Positions 51,855 to 61,564 of a DNA stretch of 64,000 bases are shown piece by piece. Positions within the stretch are counted from its first letter, which is position 1. The number at the start of each line of letters is the position of its first letter. The notes below the pieces were generated by a model. It ran no database searches, had not been told where the DNA came from, and saw only the letters and a program-made list of their open reading frames with translations. The position numbers and the translations under genes are program-made. This DNA comes from an uncultured Candidatus Poseidoniales archaeon (lineage in GTDB: Archaea; Thermoplasmatota; Poseidoniia; Poseidoniales; Thalassarchaeaceae): NCBI GenBank assembly GCA_902560445.1, contig CACELO010000001.1, forward strand, positions 62,001 through 126,000. Reading direction: 5' to 3'.

Positions 51855-53060
51855 ATGATGACCCCCTTCACACCCTTGACCATGAGAGGAGCGGGTGGAT
51901 TGGCCCCGATGGTAGTATTACTAATGCTCAGTGCTGCTTTTGCGGGTTGTTTGGAAACCTTCAGTTTGAACGGAGCCCCAAGTGCCAAAATGAGTATTGA
52001 TCCAGATGGTTCTGTGCGTGCAGGTGAATCGATTACCTTTAGCGCAGTAGGCTCTTCTGACCCAGACGCAGATGCTCTAACTTTCACTTGGGATTTCGGC
52101 GATGGAAACCTCGGTGACGGCTTGACAACAAGCCATTCCTATTCACAACCTGGAGATTATATGGTTACTCTAACCGTAAGTGATGGAAATTACGACACTT
52201 CGGTTAGTGACACAATTTCTGTAATTGATTCCTCAGCCAGAGAGCCGAAAGCCGAGATAACTACCGCAAAGGATGATGATTGTGATAGTGAAGATGCACC
52301 TGCTGGCTCCTTTGTACTAATATGGGTGTGTGAATCTAAGGAAGAAGATGATCGAAGCATAACTGTCGAAACCACAGTCACACTAGATGGTTCTGAATCT
52401 TGGGCGGGGTGTAATCCAGATAATTCAGATTGTTACGCTGAGGAATATCTAGTGTCTTGGGAATGGGATCTCGACTTAGATACAGACTCTGATGAAGATG
52501 GAGACCCAGAGAATGATGTTGATGCAACTGGAGAAACCGTCACTCTTGAGGATATGCCGGCCGGTTCATGGGACATCAAGTTGATAGTTACCGACAACAA
52601 TGGCCTGATAGACTCTGACGAATCTACTCTTTACATCAACTACAGAGGGACTTGGTCTGACTTCGTCATCGATCGAAGATATCAGGATCCTGTAATCATG
52701 ACTTGGGATTATCCTGTAACATACGATAAAGATGGACAGAATAAGATTCGTTACCTCAGGACCAAGCTAACCTACCCCGCTGAGGATGGGGACCAACCAT
52801 TTGGTGGGGTTGATACTGAGAACAAACTCGACTTATTCATCTTCAATGAGACTGATGAAGAGGTCGCCAACACCACCGGTGTCGGTGATGATAACAGAAA
52901 CGCCGGTGATTGTCAGTCGGATGACCGCTGTGTTTGGCTAGTAATTGGTGGGTCGACCGTAAGGGGATTTGAACCGGGTACTTGGTCTGTAGATCTACAG
53001 AATGAGAAGACACATAACACAGAGATCAAGAGTTTGATGATTGAATTGCAATATCGATGA
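51855..53060 (+). CDS. PKD-domain lipoprotein
   Basis: About 401 residues. A long hydrophobic signal peptide ends in the lipobox AFAGC. A PKD domain follows (GSSDPDADALTFTWDFGDG, then YSQPGDYMVTLTVSD). A second related module has acidic inserts and cysteines (LDGSESWAG, WEWDLDLDTD, WDIKLIVTDNNGL). The C-terminal beta domain has no assigned family. PKD domains are Ig-like spacers on surface proteins and polymer-degrading enzymes. It starts 21 bases after polB. Confidence 0.82.
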   Translation: MMTPFTPLTMRGAGGLAPMVVLLMLSAAFAGCLETFSLNGAPSAKMSIDPDGSVRAGESITFSAVGSSDPDADALTFTWDFGDGNLGDGLTTSHSYSQPGDYMVTLTVSDGNYDTSVSDTISVIDSSAREPKAEITTAKDDDCDSEDAPAGSFVLIWVCESKEEDDRSITVETTVTLDGSESWAGCNPDNSDCYAEEYLVSWEWDLDLDTDSDEDGDPENDVDATGETVTLEDMPAGSWDIKLIVTDNNGLIDSDESTLYINYRGTWSDFVIDRRYQDPVIMTWDYPVTYDKDGQNKIRYLRTKLTYPAEDGDQPFGGVDTENKLDLFIFNETDEEVANTTGVGDDNRNAGDCQSDDRCVWLVIGGSTVRGFEPGTWSVDLQNEKTHNTEIKSLMIELQYR

Positions 53061-53097
53061 ACTGCGCCGAAGAAGCATACCTGTTATTCGATTCAAT

Positions 53098-53136
53098 TGA
53101 TGCCTTCCCTAGGGGGAGAGATTCAAATAGGCATCA
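53098..53136. promoter_or_regulatory. Inverted repeat around the EF-1A promoter
   Basis: TGATGCC (53098-53104) and GGCATCA (53130-53136) flank a short CCCTAGGG-type palindrome and a TATA-like ATTCAAATAG (53121-53130). The ATG at 53170 is preceded by GAGGTGG, so this gene is likely to have a short leader with a Shine-Dalgarno site. Confidence 0.4.
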
Positions 53137-53169
53137 TTGGTCGGCGGGCCACACTTAGAGGTGGATATT

Positions 53170-54453
53170 ATGGGCTCACAGTGGGAAGATAAAAGCAAAC
53201 CGCACCTTAACATCGTGTTTATTGGACACGTAGATCACGGAAAGTCAACAACCGTAGGACGTTTACTCCTTGACACAGGTCACATCGAAGCACACGTTAT
53301 TGAAAAGAACGAACAGTTAGCATCCGATGCAGGAAAGGCCGGATTCGGTCTTGCTTACGTTATGGATGGTTTGAAAGAAGAGCGCGAGCGTGGTATTACT
53401 ATCGACGTCGCGCACAAGGAACTTTTCACTCCTAACTATTATTTCACAATCATCGATGCTCCTGGACACCGTGATTTCGTAAAGAACATGATTACTGGAA
53501 CCAGTCAGGCCGATGCAGCTGTTCTACTCTGTGCTGCTAACGACGGAGTCAACGCTCAGACACGAGAACACGCTTTCTTGGCTAAGGTTCTTGGAGTCAA
53601 GCAATTAATCGTCAACGTCAACAAGATGGACATCAGTGGTGTAGATTACTCAGAAGCAAAGTACAACGAAACCGTAGCAGAAGTTGATCAACTGCTGAAG
53701 CTATCTGGATTCAATCCAGCCGATGTACCGAAGATACCATGCTCCTCATTCAACGGAGAGAACCTCTTCAACAAGTCTGACAACATGCCTTGGTACAAGG
53801 GACCTACTCTATTCGAAGCAATAGATGGAATACAAATGCCACCCAAGCCGACAGACAGGCCACTCAGGCTACCAGTCCAAGATGTCTACAAGATCAGCGG
53901 AATTGGAACAGTTCCAGTCGGTAAGGTAGAGACCGGTGTTCTCGAGAGAGGGAAGACGGTAGTCTTCAACCCAAGCCAGAAGTCTGCTGAAGTAAAGGAC
54001 ATCGAAATGCACCACACAAGTCACGCAAAGGCAGAGCCTGGTGATAACGTCGGATTCAACGTTCGTGGACTCGCAGCTAACGACATCCGAAGAGGAGACG
54101 TAGCTGGTTACGGTGATAGCGAGCCTATGTTTGTCAGACACGACGAGACATTCGTTGGTCAGATTGCACTTATGGAGATTCCAAAGGCAATTGGCGCAGG
54201 ATATACTCCTGTCTTCCACGCGCACACCGCTCAGGTAGCAGTTCGCTTCGTAGAACTTCTAGAGAACACAAAGACAAAGGAAGCTAACCCACCGTTCCTC
54301 AAGACTGGTGACCAAGCACTAGTTCGATTTGCTCCAACAAAGCCAATGGCAATTGAGCAAATGGATACATTCCCAGAGTTGTCAAGATTCGCTATCCGTG
54401 ACATGGGTAAGACCGTGGCTGCTGGCGTTTGTTTGAAGATTGACAAGAAGTGA
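53170..54453 (+). CDS. tuf: Translation elongation factor 1-alpha (EF-1A/EF-Tu)
   Basis: The GTPase motifs are [18 protein letters not shown] and NKMD, with the effector region [14 protein letters not shown]. Domains II and III follow ([25 protein letters not shown]) and the C-terminus is typical. The frame opens at 53137; the ATG at 53170 ([14 protein letters not shown]) with a Shine-Dalgarno sequence before it matches the family. It delivers aminoacyl-tRNA to the ribosome. S10 follows after 36 bases, the classic archaeal pairing. Confidence 0.97.
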   Translation: MGSQWEDKSKPHLNIVFIGHVDHGKSTTVGRLLLDTGHIEAHVIEKNEQLASDAGKAGFGLAYVMDGLKEERERGITIDVAHKELFTPNYYFTIIDAPGHRDFVKNMITGTSQADAAVLLCAANDGVNAQTREHAFLAKVLGVKQLIVNVNKMDISGVDYSEAKYNETVAEVDQLLKLSGFNPADVPKIPCSSFNGENLFNKSDNMPWYKGPTLFEAIDGIQMPPKPTDRPLRLPVQDVYKISGIGTVPVGKVETGVLERGKTVVFNPSQKSAEVKDIEMHHTSHAKAEPGDNVGFNVRGLAANDIRRGDVAGYGDSEPMFVRHDETFVGQIALMEIPKAIGAGYTPVFHAHTAQVAVRFVELLENTKTKEANPPFLKTGDQALVRFAPTKPMAIEQMDTFPELSRFAIRDMGKTVAAGVCLKIDKK

Positions 54454-54489
54454 ATTGGTAACAAAGGCTGAGGACTCGGAGAGGGGACT

Positions 54490-54819
54490 ATGGCCGTTAT
54501 CACCAAAATCAAGTTGACTGGTGAAAACCACCAAGATGTCGACATGGTTTGTGGACAGATTAAGGCAATTTGTGATGAGACAGGTGTCGACCTACGTGGT
54601 CCAATCCCACTCCCAACTCGCAAATTGGTAGTTCCATGCCGTAAGAGTCCAGATGGTGAAGGCGCTGAAACATGGGATCACTGGGAAATGCGAATACACA
54701 AGCGACTTCTGGAACTTGTGACATCCGCTGCCAAGGACGAGAAGGCGCTACGACGAGTCCTTCGTCTAGACTATCCTGACTCGGTTACAATCGAGTTGTC
54801 TCTAAGGCACCTAGGTTGA
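54490..54819 (+). CDS. rps10: 30S ribosomal protein S10
   Basis: The 109-residue protein has AVITKIKLTGENHQDVDMVC, RGPIPLPTRKLVVPCRKSPDGEG and WEMRIHKRLLEL, the universal S10 landmarks. It also has the extended archaeal start. GAGAGGGGA before the ATG serves as a ribosome-binding site. It is cotranscribed with tuf. Confidence 0.96.
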   Translation: MAVITKIKLTGENHQDVDMVCGQIKAICDETGVDLRGPIPLPTRKLVVPCRKSPDGEGAETWDHWEMRIHKRLLELVTSAAKDEKALRRVLRLDYPDSVTIELSLRHLG

Positions 54820-54824
54820 TTCCA

Positions 54825-56171
54825 TCACTGGAATGCTTCGTCTTTTGCTAGACTACCCATTGGATCCCAAGCTGGAAGTACAACTGGTTCAGTCATCATA
54901 CCGGCCTTCATCTCATCAGAGAGATATTTGCTTGGACATGCAATTTCGAACATGTGTTCGTCATACCATGAGTCGTTCATCGTGTAGAATCCCTTACGGC
55001 CAGATTGTTCGGCTCCCCATGAATTTTCAACACGCCACCTTCGTGGCTTTCCATCTACTACATCGACACCGGTAAACAGCATAGCATGAGTCATCATTGT
55101 TTGGCTAAAACGAAGTCGATCGGCTTTATTCATACCAAACTCTGCACCGTATAATGCTCCAAAATCGAATAACTTGGCGTCCCAGAGCCCACGCTTTCTG
55201 TGCATTTGCTTTCCTACATCACACCCCATCCAAACAGGTAATCCATCCTCCAATAGGCTCTGAGTGATGCCTTTCATCTCATCACTTGGAACATTTAGAT
55301 AGACCACAGGCGGTCCTCCTGCGACATTTTGTAAATAATCGACAGTGTAGGTTTGATAGTAGTCGTTCCTTGGATCGTTGACAATGCAAACATAGTCTTC
55401 CCAATCGATTTCGACGAATTCTTCAGCGAATTCTTGAGGAGTCATCATTCCCTTGCGGTGTAACTCTCCATCTTTGTCCTCCCACTGCCAATCGAACTTT
55501 TCAGGAGGGGTTCCCAAGTGGATGCAAAGAATTCTCCAGATGTCAGCGAGACGCGAATCTTTGTGTGCGCGAGCCTCAGCAGAACTACCGCCTGAATCAA
55601 AAATCTCACGAATCTCACACGCCCCTGTTCTGAGAATATCCTTTAGATTCGCATTCATATAACGAGTGCTGGAAGAAGATTGAGACTCAGGATATGCAGA
55701 TTTGGGAACTAGACCGTGCTTTCTAATCAAATTCATCGCCATATTCCATTGCCCGCCGTCGCCGATTGGGTCACCAAGTAGGAAGCCGATTGTGCGGTCG
55801 TCTACAGGACGTTCGGCGGTTTCAATAATCGCCTCATAGAAGTGATTGGCTCGCTCGAATTTGTCCCAGAAGTGAATGTGTGCCTGACTGAATTCGAAAT
55901 TTTTCACATTCATTTTCTTCATGGTGCTTGGTCGAAATAGGTTTAGAGTGGCGAATAGCCAACAACGACCGCTTCTCTTCTGATGAGTTACTTTCCACTT
56001 GTCTAACTTAATTGAGAATGAAAAATCAATTTCTTGCACTAAATCTCTATCCAAAGCAACTTCCAATAATTCGTTATTTGATACTGCGTTTTGAGCTAAT
56101 TTTGCTGTAGAATCAGCATCGAACGTTTTTCGTAATTCTTTGACTCTCTTTTGACTAATCGTCTTGCCCAT
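54825..56171 (-). CDS. pepC: C1-family aminopeptidase (bleomycin hydrolase/PepC)
   Basis: About 448 residues. The catalytic Cys lies in HQKRSGRCWLFATLN, His in MTHAMLFTGV, and Asn in WRVENSWG, the papain-type set in bleomycin-hydrolase context. FSQAHIHFWDKFERAN and IGDGGQWNMAMNLIRKHGL also match the family. Known members are hexameric cytosolic aminopeptidases that finish peptide breakdown, which suits a protein-degrading heterotroph. The frame opens at 56243; the ATG at 56171 (MGKTISQKRVKELRK) matches the family and avoids overlap with the GINS gene. Confidence 0.93.
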   Translation of the reverse strand: MGKTISQKRVKELRKTFDADSTAKLAQNAVSNNELLEVALDRDLVQEIDFSFSIKLDKWKVTHQKRSGRCWLFATLNLFRPSTMKKMNVKNFEFSQAHIHFWDKFERANHFYEAIIETAERPVDDRTIGFLLGDPIGDGGQWNMAMNLIRKHGLVPKSAYPESQSSSSTRYMNANLKDILRTGACEIREIFDSGGSSAEARAHKDSRLADIWRILCIHLGTPPEKFDWQWEDKDGELHRKGMMTPQEFAEEFVEIDWEDYVCIVNDPRNDYYQTYTVDYLQNVAGGPPVVYLNVPSDEMKGITQSLLEDGLPVWMGCDVGKQMHRKRGLWDAKLFDFGALYGAEFGMNKADRLRFSQTMMTHAMLFTGVDVVDGKPRRWRVENSWGAEQSGRKGFYTMNDSWYDEHMFEIACPSKYLSDEMKAGMMTEPVVLPAWDPMGSLAKDEAFQ

Positions 56172-56226
56172 GGTATACACCGCAGGTACGACTTCGTTGA
56201 CAGGCGCTGGATAATCATTGGCGCGT

Positions 56227-57096
56227 TCAGAGTGGTGCTGCAACGGCCAATCCAGCGGCGATTAGAGTCTCTGCAATCAGGCTTGGACAAGACTCTACAT
56301 CTCCTTCAACTAGTGTAATCTCCGAACCATCTTCGGCGATAATCGGGTCGGTCAAATCCTGTAAAATTCTGATTCTCATTAAATCCCCACCAATGGTCTC
56401 GGATACACTGATTTCTTCCGGTGGATGTGGGTCAGCACCTGTTGCCCTGTCAGGAAATTCATCCATTGCTCGAATCCTATCTTCTTCATCGAATTCTGGG
56501 TCATCCCAAGTTTCGTTAGGTCCTGCTACAGGTACCGGAGGCGATGATTGAAGTTCTGGCTCTGGAGTAGTTTCAGTGTACTCAGTTAGTGAAGCATCAG
56601 GACTTGTCATGGGTGGTGAAGAGGCGTAACTTCCTCCATTACTTCCATTGACCAATTGTTTCCAAGCGACATCGTGCTTGTATTTGTCAACCAAATGTCC
56701 TAGACTCTGATAGTAAACCCTCTCGGTGGGGTCATGCCTCTCCCAATCGATGGCGCTGAGGTGTTGCAGAGCAGCTGCGGCCTCTGCACCTCCTCCTTTC
56801 ATTAGATTGACTAAAACCGCGTGTTGAGTAAACGCGTTCAAGCGAATTCGAGTTAAGTCAGTCACCAATGTTCGCACATTCCCGAGCCTACGGGTTTGCA
56901 ATTGCGCCTTTGCAGTCATACCTTCGGATTGCACAGTCTCTGAGAGTTCGGCTTCCAAACTCGCAGTCAGTTGTGCTACGGAAGCCCAAAAATCAGGTAA
57001 TGGAAGTTCTACTGGGCCGGCAGATGACTTCTGCTTTCTAGCCACTTCAAAGAGTCCTTTTTCGACTGCTTGCAGTTGGTTTTTGCTTAACCTCAT
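56227..57096 (-). CDS. GINS complex protein (archaeal Gins15/51 type)
   Basis: An N-terminal helical A domain (MRLSKNQLQAVEKGLF, then LPLPDFWASVAQL, TRIRLNAFTQHAVL) is joined by a long Pro/Ser/acidic linker (about 155-240) to a C-terminal B domain (MRIRILQDLTDPIIAEDGSEITLVEGDVESCP, then AETLIAAGLA). The A-then-B order marks the Sld5/Psf1-like archaeal subunit. It works with MCM and the RecJ/Cdc45-like protein at the replication fork. ATG 57096 is chosen over 57129: GGAGG precedes it by eight bases and it fits the family N-terminus. Confidence 0.8.
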   Translation of the reverse strand: MRLSKNQLQAVEKGLFEVARKQKSSAGPVELPLPDFWASVAQLTASLEAELSETVQSEGMTAKAQLQTRRLGNVRTLVTDLTRIRLNAFTQHAVLVNLMKGGGAEAAAALQHLSAIDWERHDPTERVYYQSLGHLVDKYKHDVAWKQLVNGSNGGSYASSPPMTSPDASLTEYTETTPEPELQSSPPVPVAGPNETWDDPEFDEEDRIRAMDEFPDRATGADPHPPEEISVSETIGGDLMRIRILQDLTDPIIAEDGSEITLVEGDVESCPSLIAETLIAAGLAVAAPL

Positions 57097-57242
57097 AGCC
57101 TCTGCCTCCGTACTCCCTAAGCGGTTCATGTAGGAGCGTGCCGAGTCGCTAAATCAACCATTCCGTCAGTCTCGCTGCTACGGTTATGTAGAGTGGGGTT
57201 CGAGCCGCTGGAATCAAGAGGGCATTACGGCTCGGATATTGT

Positions 57243-57327
57243 GCAGGTGTACCCGAGTGGTCAAAGGGGGAGGGCTCAAGATCCTCTGCGTAGTGCTTCG
57301 CAGGTTCGAATCCTGCCGCCTGCACCA
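57243..57327 (+). tRNA. tRNA-Leu (anticodon CAA), CCA encoded
   Basis: Acceptor GCAGGTG (57243-57249) pairs with CGCCTGC, followed by A and an encoded CCA. The anticodon stem GAGGG/TCCTC holds the loop CTCAAGA, giving CAA. A long variable arm (TGCG...CGCA) marks a class II tRNA, and the T loop is TTCGAAT. There is no intron. The convergent small gene ends two bases after the CCA. Confidence 0.94.
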
Positions 57328-57329
57328 AC

Positions 57330-57518
57330 TCATTCCCATTTCTCTGTAAACTCCCAGTTGTAGGCATTTTCGTAAAGAGAGTAAGCTTCGTTTTCTATAC
57401 GCCACTTCTTTTCTTCCATTTCTGCTGTCAAGCTCTTGTTGTCTTCTTCTAGCCATGTTAGCCATGCTTCAAGGCACCTAACTAGCAAGTCTAGTATGTC
57501 GTCTTGTTTTCGTTCCAT
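57330..57518 (-). CDS. Small acidic, Trp-rich helical protein of unknown function
   Basis: From MERKQDDILDLL the product is 62 residues, strongly helical, acidic and with five Trp (LEAWLTWLEEDNK, KKWRIENEAY, NWEFTEKWE). The frame opens at a TTG at 57572, overlapping the HAD phosphatase end by 14 bases. That TTG lies in TTGAAATAC, which resembles the TATA boxes seen elsewhere in the window. The family is not recognised. Confidence 0.5.
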   Translation of the reverse strand: MERKQDDILDLLVRCLEAWLTWLEEDNKSLTAEMEEKKWRIENEAYSLYENAYNWEFTEKWE

Positions 57519-57558
57519 AATTCGATCGGAATCAACGTAACACAGAATTTTGAGGCAC

Positions 57559-58284
57559 TCAGGGTATTTCAACCGCTTGGATAAATTGCTTGAGGAATTC
57601 TATAGTCCCTGAAGTTCCTTTTTGTTTCGTAATGACATCTGCAGCCTCTGCTACTCGTTCATGATTATCATTAACAGCTACTGCGAATCCACACAATTCG
57701 AACATTGGAATGTCGTTAGCCGCATCCCCTACTGCGATAACTCGTGTCGGGTCGATACCTCTTTGTTTCAAGGCAAATCCAACACCCGTGCTTTTGTCTA
57801 GTCCAGGTGTGCAGAGGTGGATTGCAAAACCGGTTGGTACTACAGATAATTCACTATATTGAGAGCCTTCTATCGCATCTTGAATAGCCTCATAATTACC
57901 ATCGTCTTTCAAACACCATTCGGTTTCTCGCCAGCGGTTTGACTCGATTCCAGCAGGATCTAATCCATCTATTTGGCTAGCCAACCAATTCGCAGCATCA
58001 CGTGTACGCTGACCATCTGCAAGAGAGCGAATAGGGTATCCGGCATGTGTGTCCCATACCATACCGCCATTTTCTCCGACGACAAATCCAGAGACAGCCA
58101 GGCTTTGCTGAATCGGGGTCACATTGGGTAGAGTCCTTCCACTTGCAAGTGAGATGGTAATGCCTCCTTTTTCGATTATTCTGATTAGAGGGATTAGTTC
58201 TTCTTGAAATCCATCAATATCTAGTAAAGTACCATCAATATCGAAGATAATCATCTCGAAGTTGCTTAAGTCGGGTAAATCCAT
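57559..58284 (-). CDS. HAD-superfamily phosphatase, phosphoglycolate phosphatase-like
   Basis: The 241-residue protein has motif I IIFDIDGTLLD (nucleophile Asp), motif II LASGRTLPNV, a C2-type cap region, and motif IV AVGDAANDIPMFELCGFAVAV. The order and size fit the archaeal phosphoglycolate/sucrose-phosphate phosphatase group. The usual role is salvage of 2-phosphoglycolate, but these enzymes are promiscuous. It diverges from the metal ATPase with 44 bases between. Confidence 0.85.
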   Translation of the reverse strand: MDLPDLSNFEMIIFDIDGTLLDIDGFQEELIPLIRIIEKGGITISLASGRTLPNVTPIQQSLAVSGFVVGENGGMVWDTHAGYPIRSLADGQRTRDAANWLASQIDGLDPAGIESNRWRETEWCLKDDGNYEAIQDAIEGSQYSELSVVPTGFAIHLCTPGLDKSTGVGFALKQRGIDPTRVIAVGDAANDIPMFELCGFAVAVNDNHERVAEAADVITKQKGTSGTIEFLKQFIQAVEIP

Positions 58285-58328
58285 ATCTATTCGGTTGGCT
58301 CAACATTGATGATTCCACCGTTGAAGGT

Positions 58329-61139
58329 TTGTCTTCTTCCCCTCAGGTTGATGTATCGCCATCCCTTGCATGTGTTGTGAATGATGAGGAGTTTCTCATC
58401 TTGGACGATGACGACAAAGATTTGACTCATGCAAAGCCTGAGTCACCTAAGGCATCAGATGTCCAATCAATCAGTGAAACCTCAGCCTCAATCGGTTCTC
58501 TAGGTGGCTTGATTTCTAAAATAAAGGGAATACTTGGTGAAGGTATTGGCAAATTTAGTTCCAGTATTTCAGAAATGAGTGAGAAAAAAGCTGCAAATTT
58601 CGCACCGGTAGAAGAGTTGATTCTCGATGATGGTTCCCTCGAGAAAGTTATCCCAATTGCTGGGGAAAGTGCAGATTCTGCAGACTTCATGGAAGCCGAA
58701 TTGGTCGTAGATGGAGTCGAGCAATTCGGGTGGAATTTACGCGGTATGGATTGTCCTGATTGTGCAATGAAGGCCACTCGCGCAGTTAATCGGTTACCTG
58801 GAGTAGATCAAGTCATAATTTCGGCGACAGAGGGCAGTATTAGATTCAAACTTGATTTAGCTAGAGGAAGAGTTTCACGCGTCTCCTCAGTTCTAGAAAG
58901 CCTTGGTCATACTCCAGATGTTAAATGGTACTTAGTTCAGGGAAAGACTGCTGGCGAAGTTTCTAACCTTCTAGGAATTAATCGCAAAGGTCTACGAAAT
59001 GCCTTGCTTGATATTCCTGGGATTTTGAATGCCAGCCTCGATGATGGTCGAGTCGAATTACAACGAATTCCGACAGATTCCCTAAAAGTTTCAGAAATGA
59101 CAGAAGAAGGTCTACGCAGATTATTAGGAGAATATACCCTTGTAGAATCAAAAAACAAGCGACTTCGCGCCGATCAAGTGCAATTAATTGGTGCTGTTAT
59201 GACGATTCCACTATTATTTGTGGTATTCGCAATAGAACTCCTAGAATTACATTGGTGGGTTGCAGCAGGAGTCACAGGTTTGGGTGTTCTATTCTCTGGA
59301 ATGCCCATGTTCGAAGCCGCAATCGCCAGTATCCAAAATCGAGTATTAGGATTCCAAGTTCTAACATCTTTAGCCGTTATTGGAGCCCTATATCTCAAGG
59401 AATGGCCAGAGGCATTGCTTGTCACGGGATTAATTGCTCTTGCAGGGCATCTAGAAGATAGCGCCCTAGTACGTGCTAGAGAAGCAATGCAAGGTGGTTT
59501 GGATAGGCTTCCAAGCAGAGCTAGATTAGTTGCAGAAGGCCAACATATCGACAATTCGAATCATGATGAGTGGACCCCAATCACCGCCTTGGAACCAGGC
59601 GATATAGTCGAGATAAGATCTGGCGAGGTGATTCCAGTTGATGGGACCATAATCGATGGCACAGGAGCAATCGACAGAACTCCAATGACTGGAGAACCAA
59701 TGCCGGTATCAGTAAGTCCCGGTTCATTTGTTGAGGCCGGTCTGACAATAACACGTGGTCCTCTGCATGTTAAGGCGGAAGCGACCGGCCGAGATACTCG
59801 ATTAGCAGACCTAATTGAAATGGTTAGAAAATATCGAGAAAAACCCACACGCACTCAAACAATCATCGAGAGATTCACAGCGATTTGGGTACCTCTTGTA
59901 CTGGTTGGTTCGGCAGTTTATGGAGTAATATCTGGAGATATAGTGGGGATGCTAGTTCTCTGGGTCGTATCATGTCCATGTGCGCTTCTTCTAGCGGCTC
60001 CAGTTCCACATGCTACCGCTCTATCTAGTGCTTCAGCAATAGGATTAGTCGCGCGTGGTGGAGATGTAATTGAGGCAGCAGCTGGTATTGAATTAGCCCT
60101 ACTCGACAAGACAGGAACTCTTACCAGCGGCCGACCTAGATTGGTTTCAATCGCAGTCGCAGGAGATGAGACAGAAGAGAGTGCTCTACGAATTGCCGCT
60201 GGACTTGAACAGAGGAGTAATCATCCTTACGCGACCACCATAATTGAGGCAGCATCGGAGCGCAGTAAGGCGATTACACAGATTAAAGATATCGAAGATG
60301 GTGATGCTGGGATTCGAGGTTCTATGCGTGGATTACCCGTAATTCTTGGTCGAGCTGATTGGCTAATGTCTGAAGGAATCACCATCCCGTACGAAATCGA
60401 TTCTGCTCTTGCAGATAGTCGTCATGCTGGCTATGGAGCCAGTGTATTGGCAATTGATAGTGAAGCGGTTGCGGCCTTCACATTCGCCCACGATGACGCT
60501 CGCGAGGGGGTTCACGAAATGGTAGAGAAATTACAGCATCAGGGAATCAGCGTTGAGATACTTAGTGGGGACGAACAAGCATCGGTTGAAGCCTTTGCAG
60601 AAAGTCTCGGGATAAATCCCAAAATTTGTCGAGGCAATGTCGATCCTAAAGGTAAGGCGTCATGGGTTGCAGAGCGAGCAAAACTGAGTCGTACCCTGAT
60701 GGCGGGAGATGGATTCAATGATTCTGGAGCGCTTGCTGCAGCAGATATTGGCGTAGCTGTGGGAAGTGGAGAACAGGTAAATCTGGACGCTGCAGATGTC
60801 CTTATTCCCGGACAAGACCCACGAGCACTATCTAATCTCCTTGAACTTTCGAAAAGAACTCGACGTGTAGTCAACGCCAATATTGCAATATCAGTATTGG
60901 TTACTCTAGTGCTAATCATTACTACTCTAGTCGGAATCAACAATAGTATCGCGGCAGGAATAGCGATACACGAAGCCAGTGTGTTTCTTATTATATTCAA
61001 TGGAATGTTTGTGACCGGCTCGGGTGGCAGAAGAATTGGGGTTTTACTCGACCTAGCTAAAGATTTGCTTCGTGATATTCGCGAGGCCTTTAGGGTGCTA
61101 TTTTCGGGTGCTGAAGGAAGTCCACCATCGACCGCTTGA
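58329..61139 (+). CDS. Heavy-metal-translocating P-type ATPase (P1B)
   Basis: The 936-residue protein has a 130-residue acidic, poorly ordered N-terminal extension, then a heavy-metal-binding domain with GMDCPDC (about 139). After membrane helices come TGEPMPVS (actuator), the membrane metal site SCPCALLLAAPV (about 547), phosphorylation motif DKTGTLTSG (Asp about 592), the HP motif SNHPYA and the hinge GDGFNDSGAL (about 792). P1B pumps export Cu, Zn, Cd or Pb; the CPC motif alone does not decide which. A TTG at 58329 is the only early start seen. The following zinc-ribbon gene starts 27 bases later. Confidence 0.92.
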   Translation: MSSSPQVDVSPSLACVVNDEEFLILDDDDKDLTHAKPESPKASDVQSISETSASIGSLGGLISKIKGILGEGIGKFSSSISEMSEKKAANFAPVEELILDDGSLEKVIPIAGESADSADFMEAELVVDGVEQFGWNLRGMDCPDCAMKATRAVNRLPGVDQVIISATEGSIRFKLDLARGRVSRVSSVLESLGHTPDVKWYLVQGKTAGEVSNLLGINRKGLRNALLDIPGILNASLDDGRVELQRIPTDSLKVSEMTEEGLRRLLGEYTLVESKNKRLRADQVQLIGAVMTIPLLFVVFAIELLELHWWVAAGVTGLGVLFSGMPMFEAAIASIQNRVLGFQVLTSLAVIGALYLKEWPEALLVTGLIALAGHLEDSALVRAREAMQGGLDRLPSRARLVAEGQHIDNSNHDEWTPITALEPGDIVEIRSGEVIPVDGTIIDGTGAIDRTPMTGEPMPVSVSPGSFVEAGLTITRGPLHVKAEATGRDTRLADLIEMVRKYREKPTRTQTIIERFTAIWVPLVLVGSAVYGVISGDIVGMLVLWVVSCPCALLLAAPVPHATALSSASAIGLVARGGDVIEAAAGIELALLDKTGTLTSGRPRLVSIAVAGDETEESALRIAAGLEQRSNHPYATTIIEAASERSKAITQIKDIEDGDAGIRGSMRGLPVILGRADWLMSEGITIPYEIDSALADSRHAGYGASVLAIDSEAVAAFTFAHDDAREGVHEMVEKLQHQGISVEILSGDEQASVEAFAESLGINPKICRGNVDPKGKASWVAERAKLSRTLMAGDGFNDSGALAAADIGVAVGSGEQVNLDAADVLIPGQDPRALSNLLELSKRTRRVVNANIAISVLVTLVLIITTLVGINNSIAAGIAIHEASVFLIIFNGMFVTGSGGRRIGVLLDLAKDLLRDIREAFRVLFSGAEGSPPSTA

Positions 61140-61166
61140 TTAACCGAAACTTGGAGGGGTGGGATA

Positions 61167-61556
61167 ATGGACCTGGTCGAGATTGAGTCTAAACATGCTC
61201 CTCCACTCGCCGAATGCCCTCATTGTGAGCACATGTTGCCACCAGGACTAGGCGAGATTGAATGCGAGATTTGTGGCGCTGTATGCAAGGTAAGCCATCA
61301 GCCGACAACTGACGCTTTAACTGAAGAGAAGTTACCCTGTCCTCATTGTAACATAATCCTAGTCGCTGGCACTGATGAACGTCCAATCGAACTGACCTGC
61401 AGCTCCTGTTCGGGAGGTTTCATTCTGACAGAGAAAGTAGTCAAGGTGGAGATAGAATGTCCCGCATGTGACCGAACACTTCGAATCCGGCCAAAACCAG
61501 GAAAAAGACAACTTACCTGCCCAGCCTGTGAGACTGAATTTAACGTCACTTTCTGA
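61167..61556 (+). CDS. Protein made of three tandem zinc ribbons
   Basis: The 129 residues contain six CxxC knuckles arranged as three pairs: CPHC with CEIC, CPHC with CSSC, and CPAC with CPAC. The pairs are separated by about 15-20 residues each, so three zinc ribbons fill nearly the whole chain. No catalytic domain is attached. GGAGG lies before the ATG. Its position right after the metal ATPase hints at metal handling, but nucleic-acid or protein binding is as likely. Confidence 0.72.
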   Translation: MDLVEIESKHAPPLAECPHCEHMLPPGLGEIECEICGAVCKVSHQPTTDALTEEKLPCPHCNIILVAGTDERPIELTCSSCSGGFILTEKVVKVEIECPACDRTLRIRPKPGKRQLTCPACETEFNVTF

Positions 61557-61564
61557 TTTAACTG

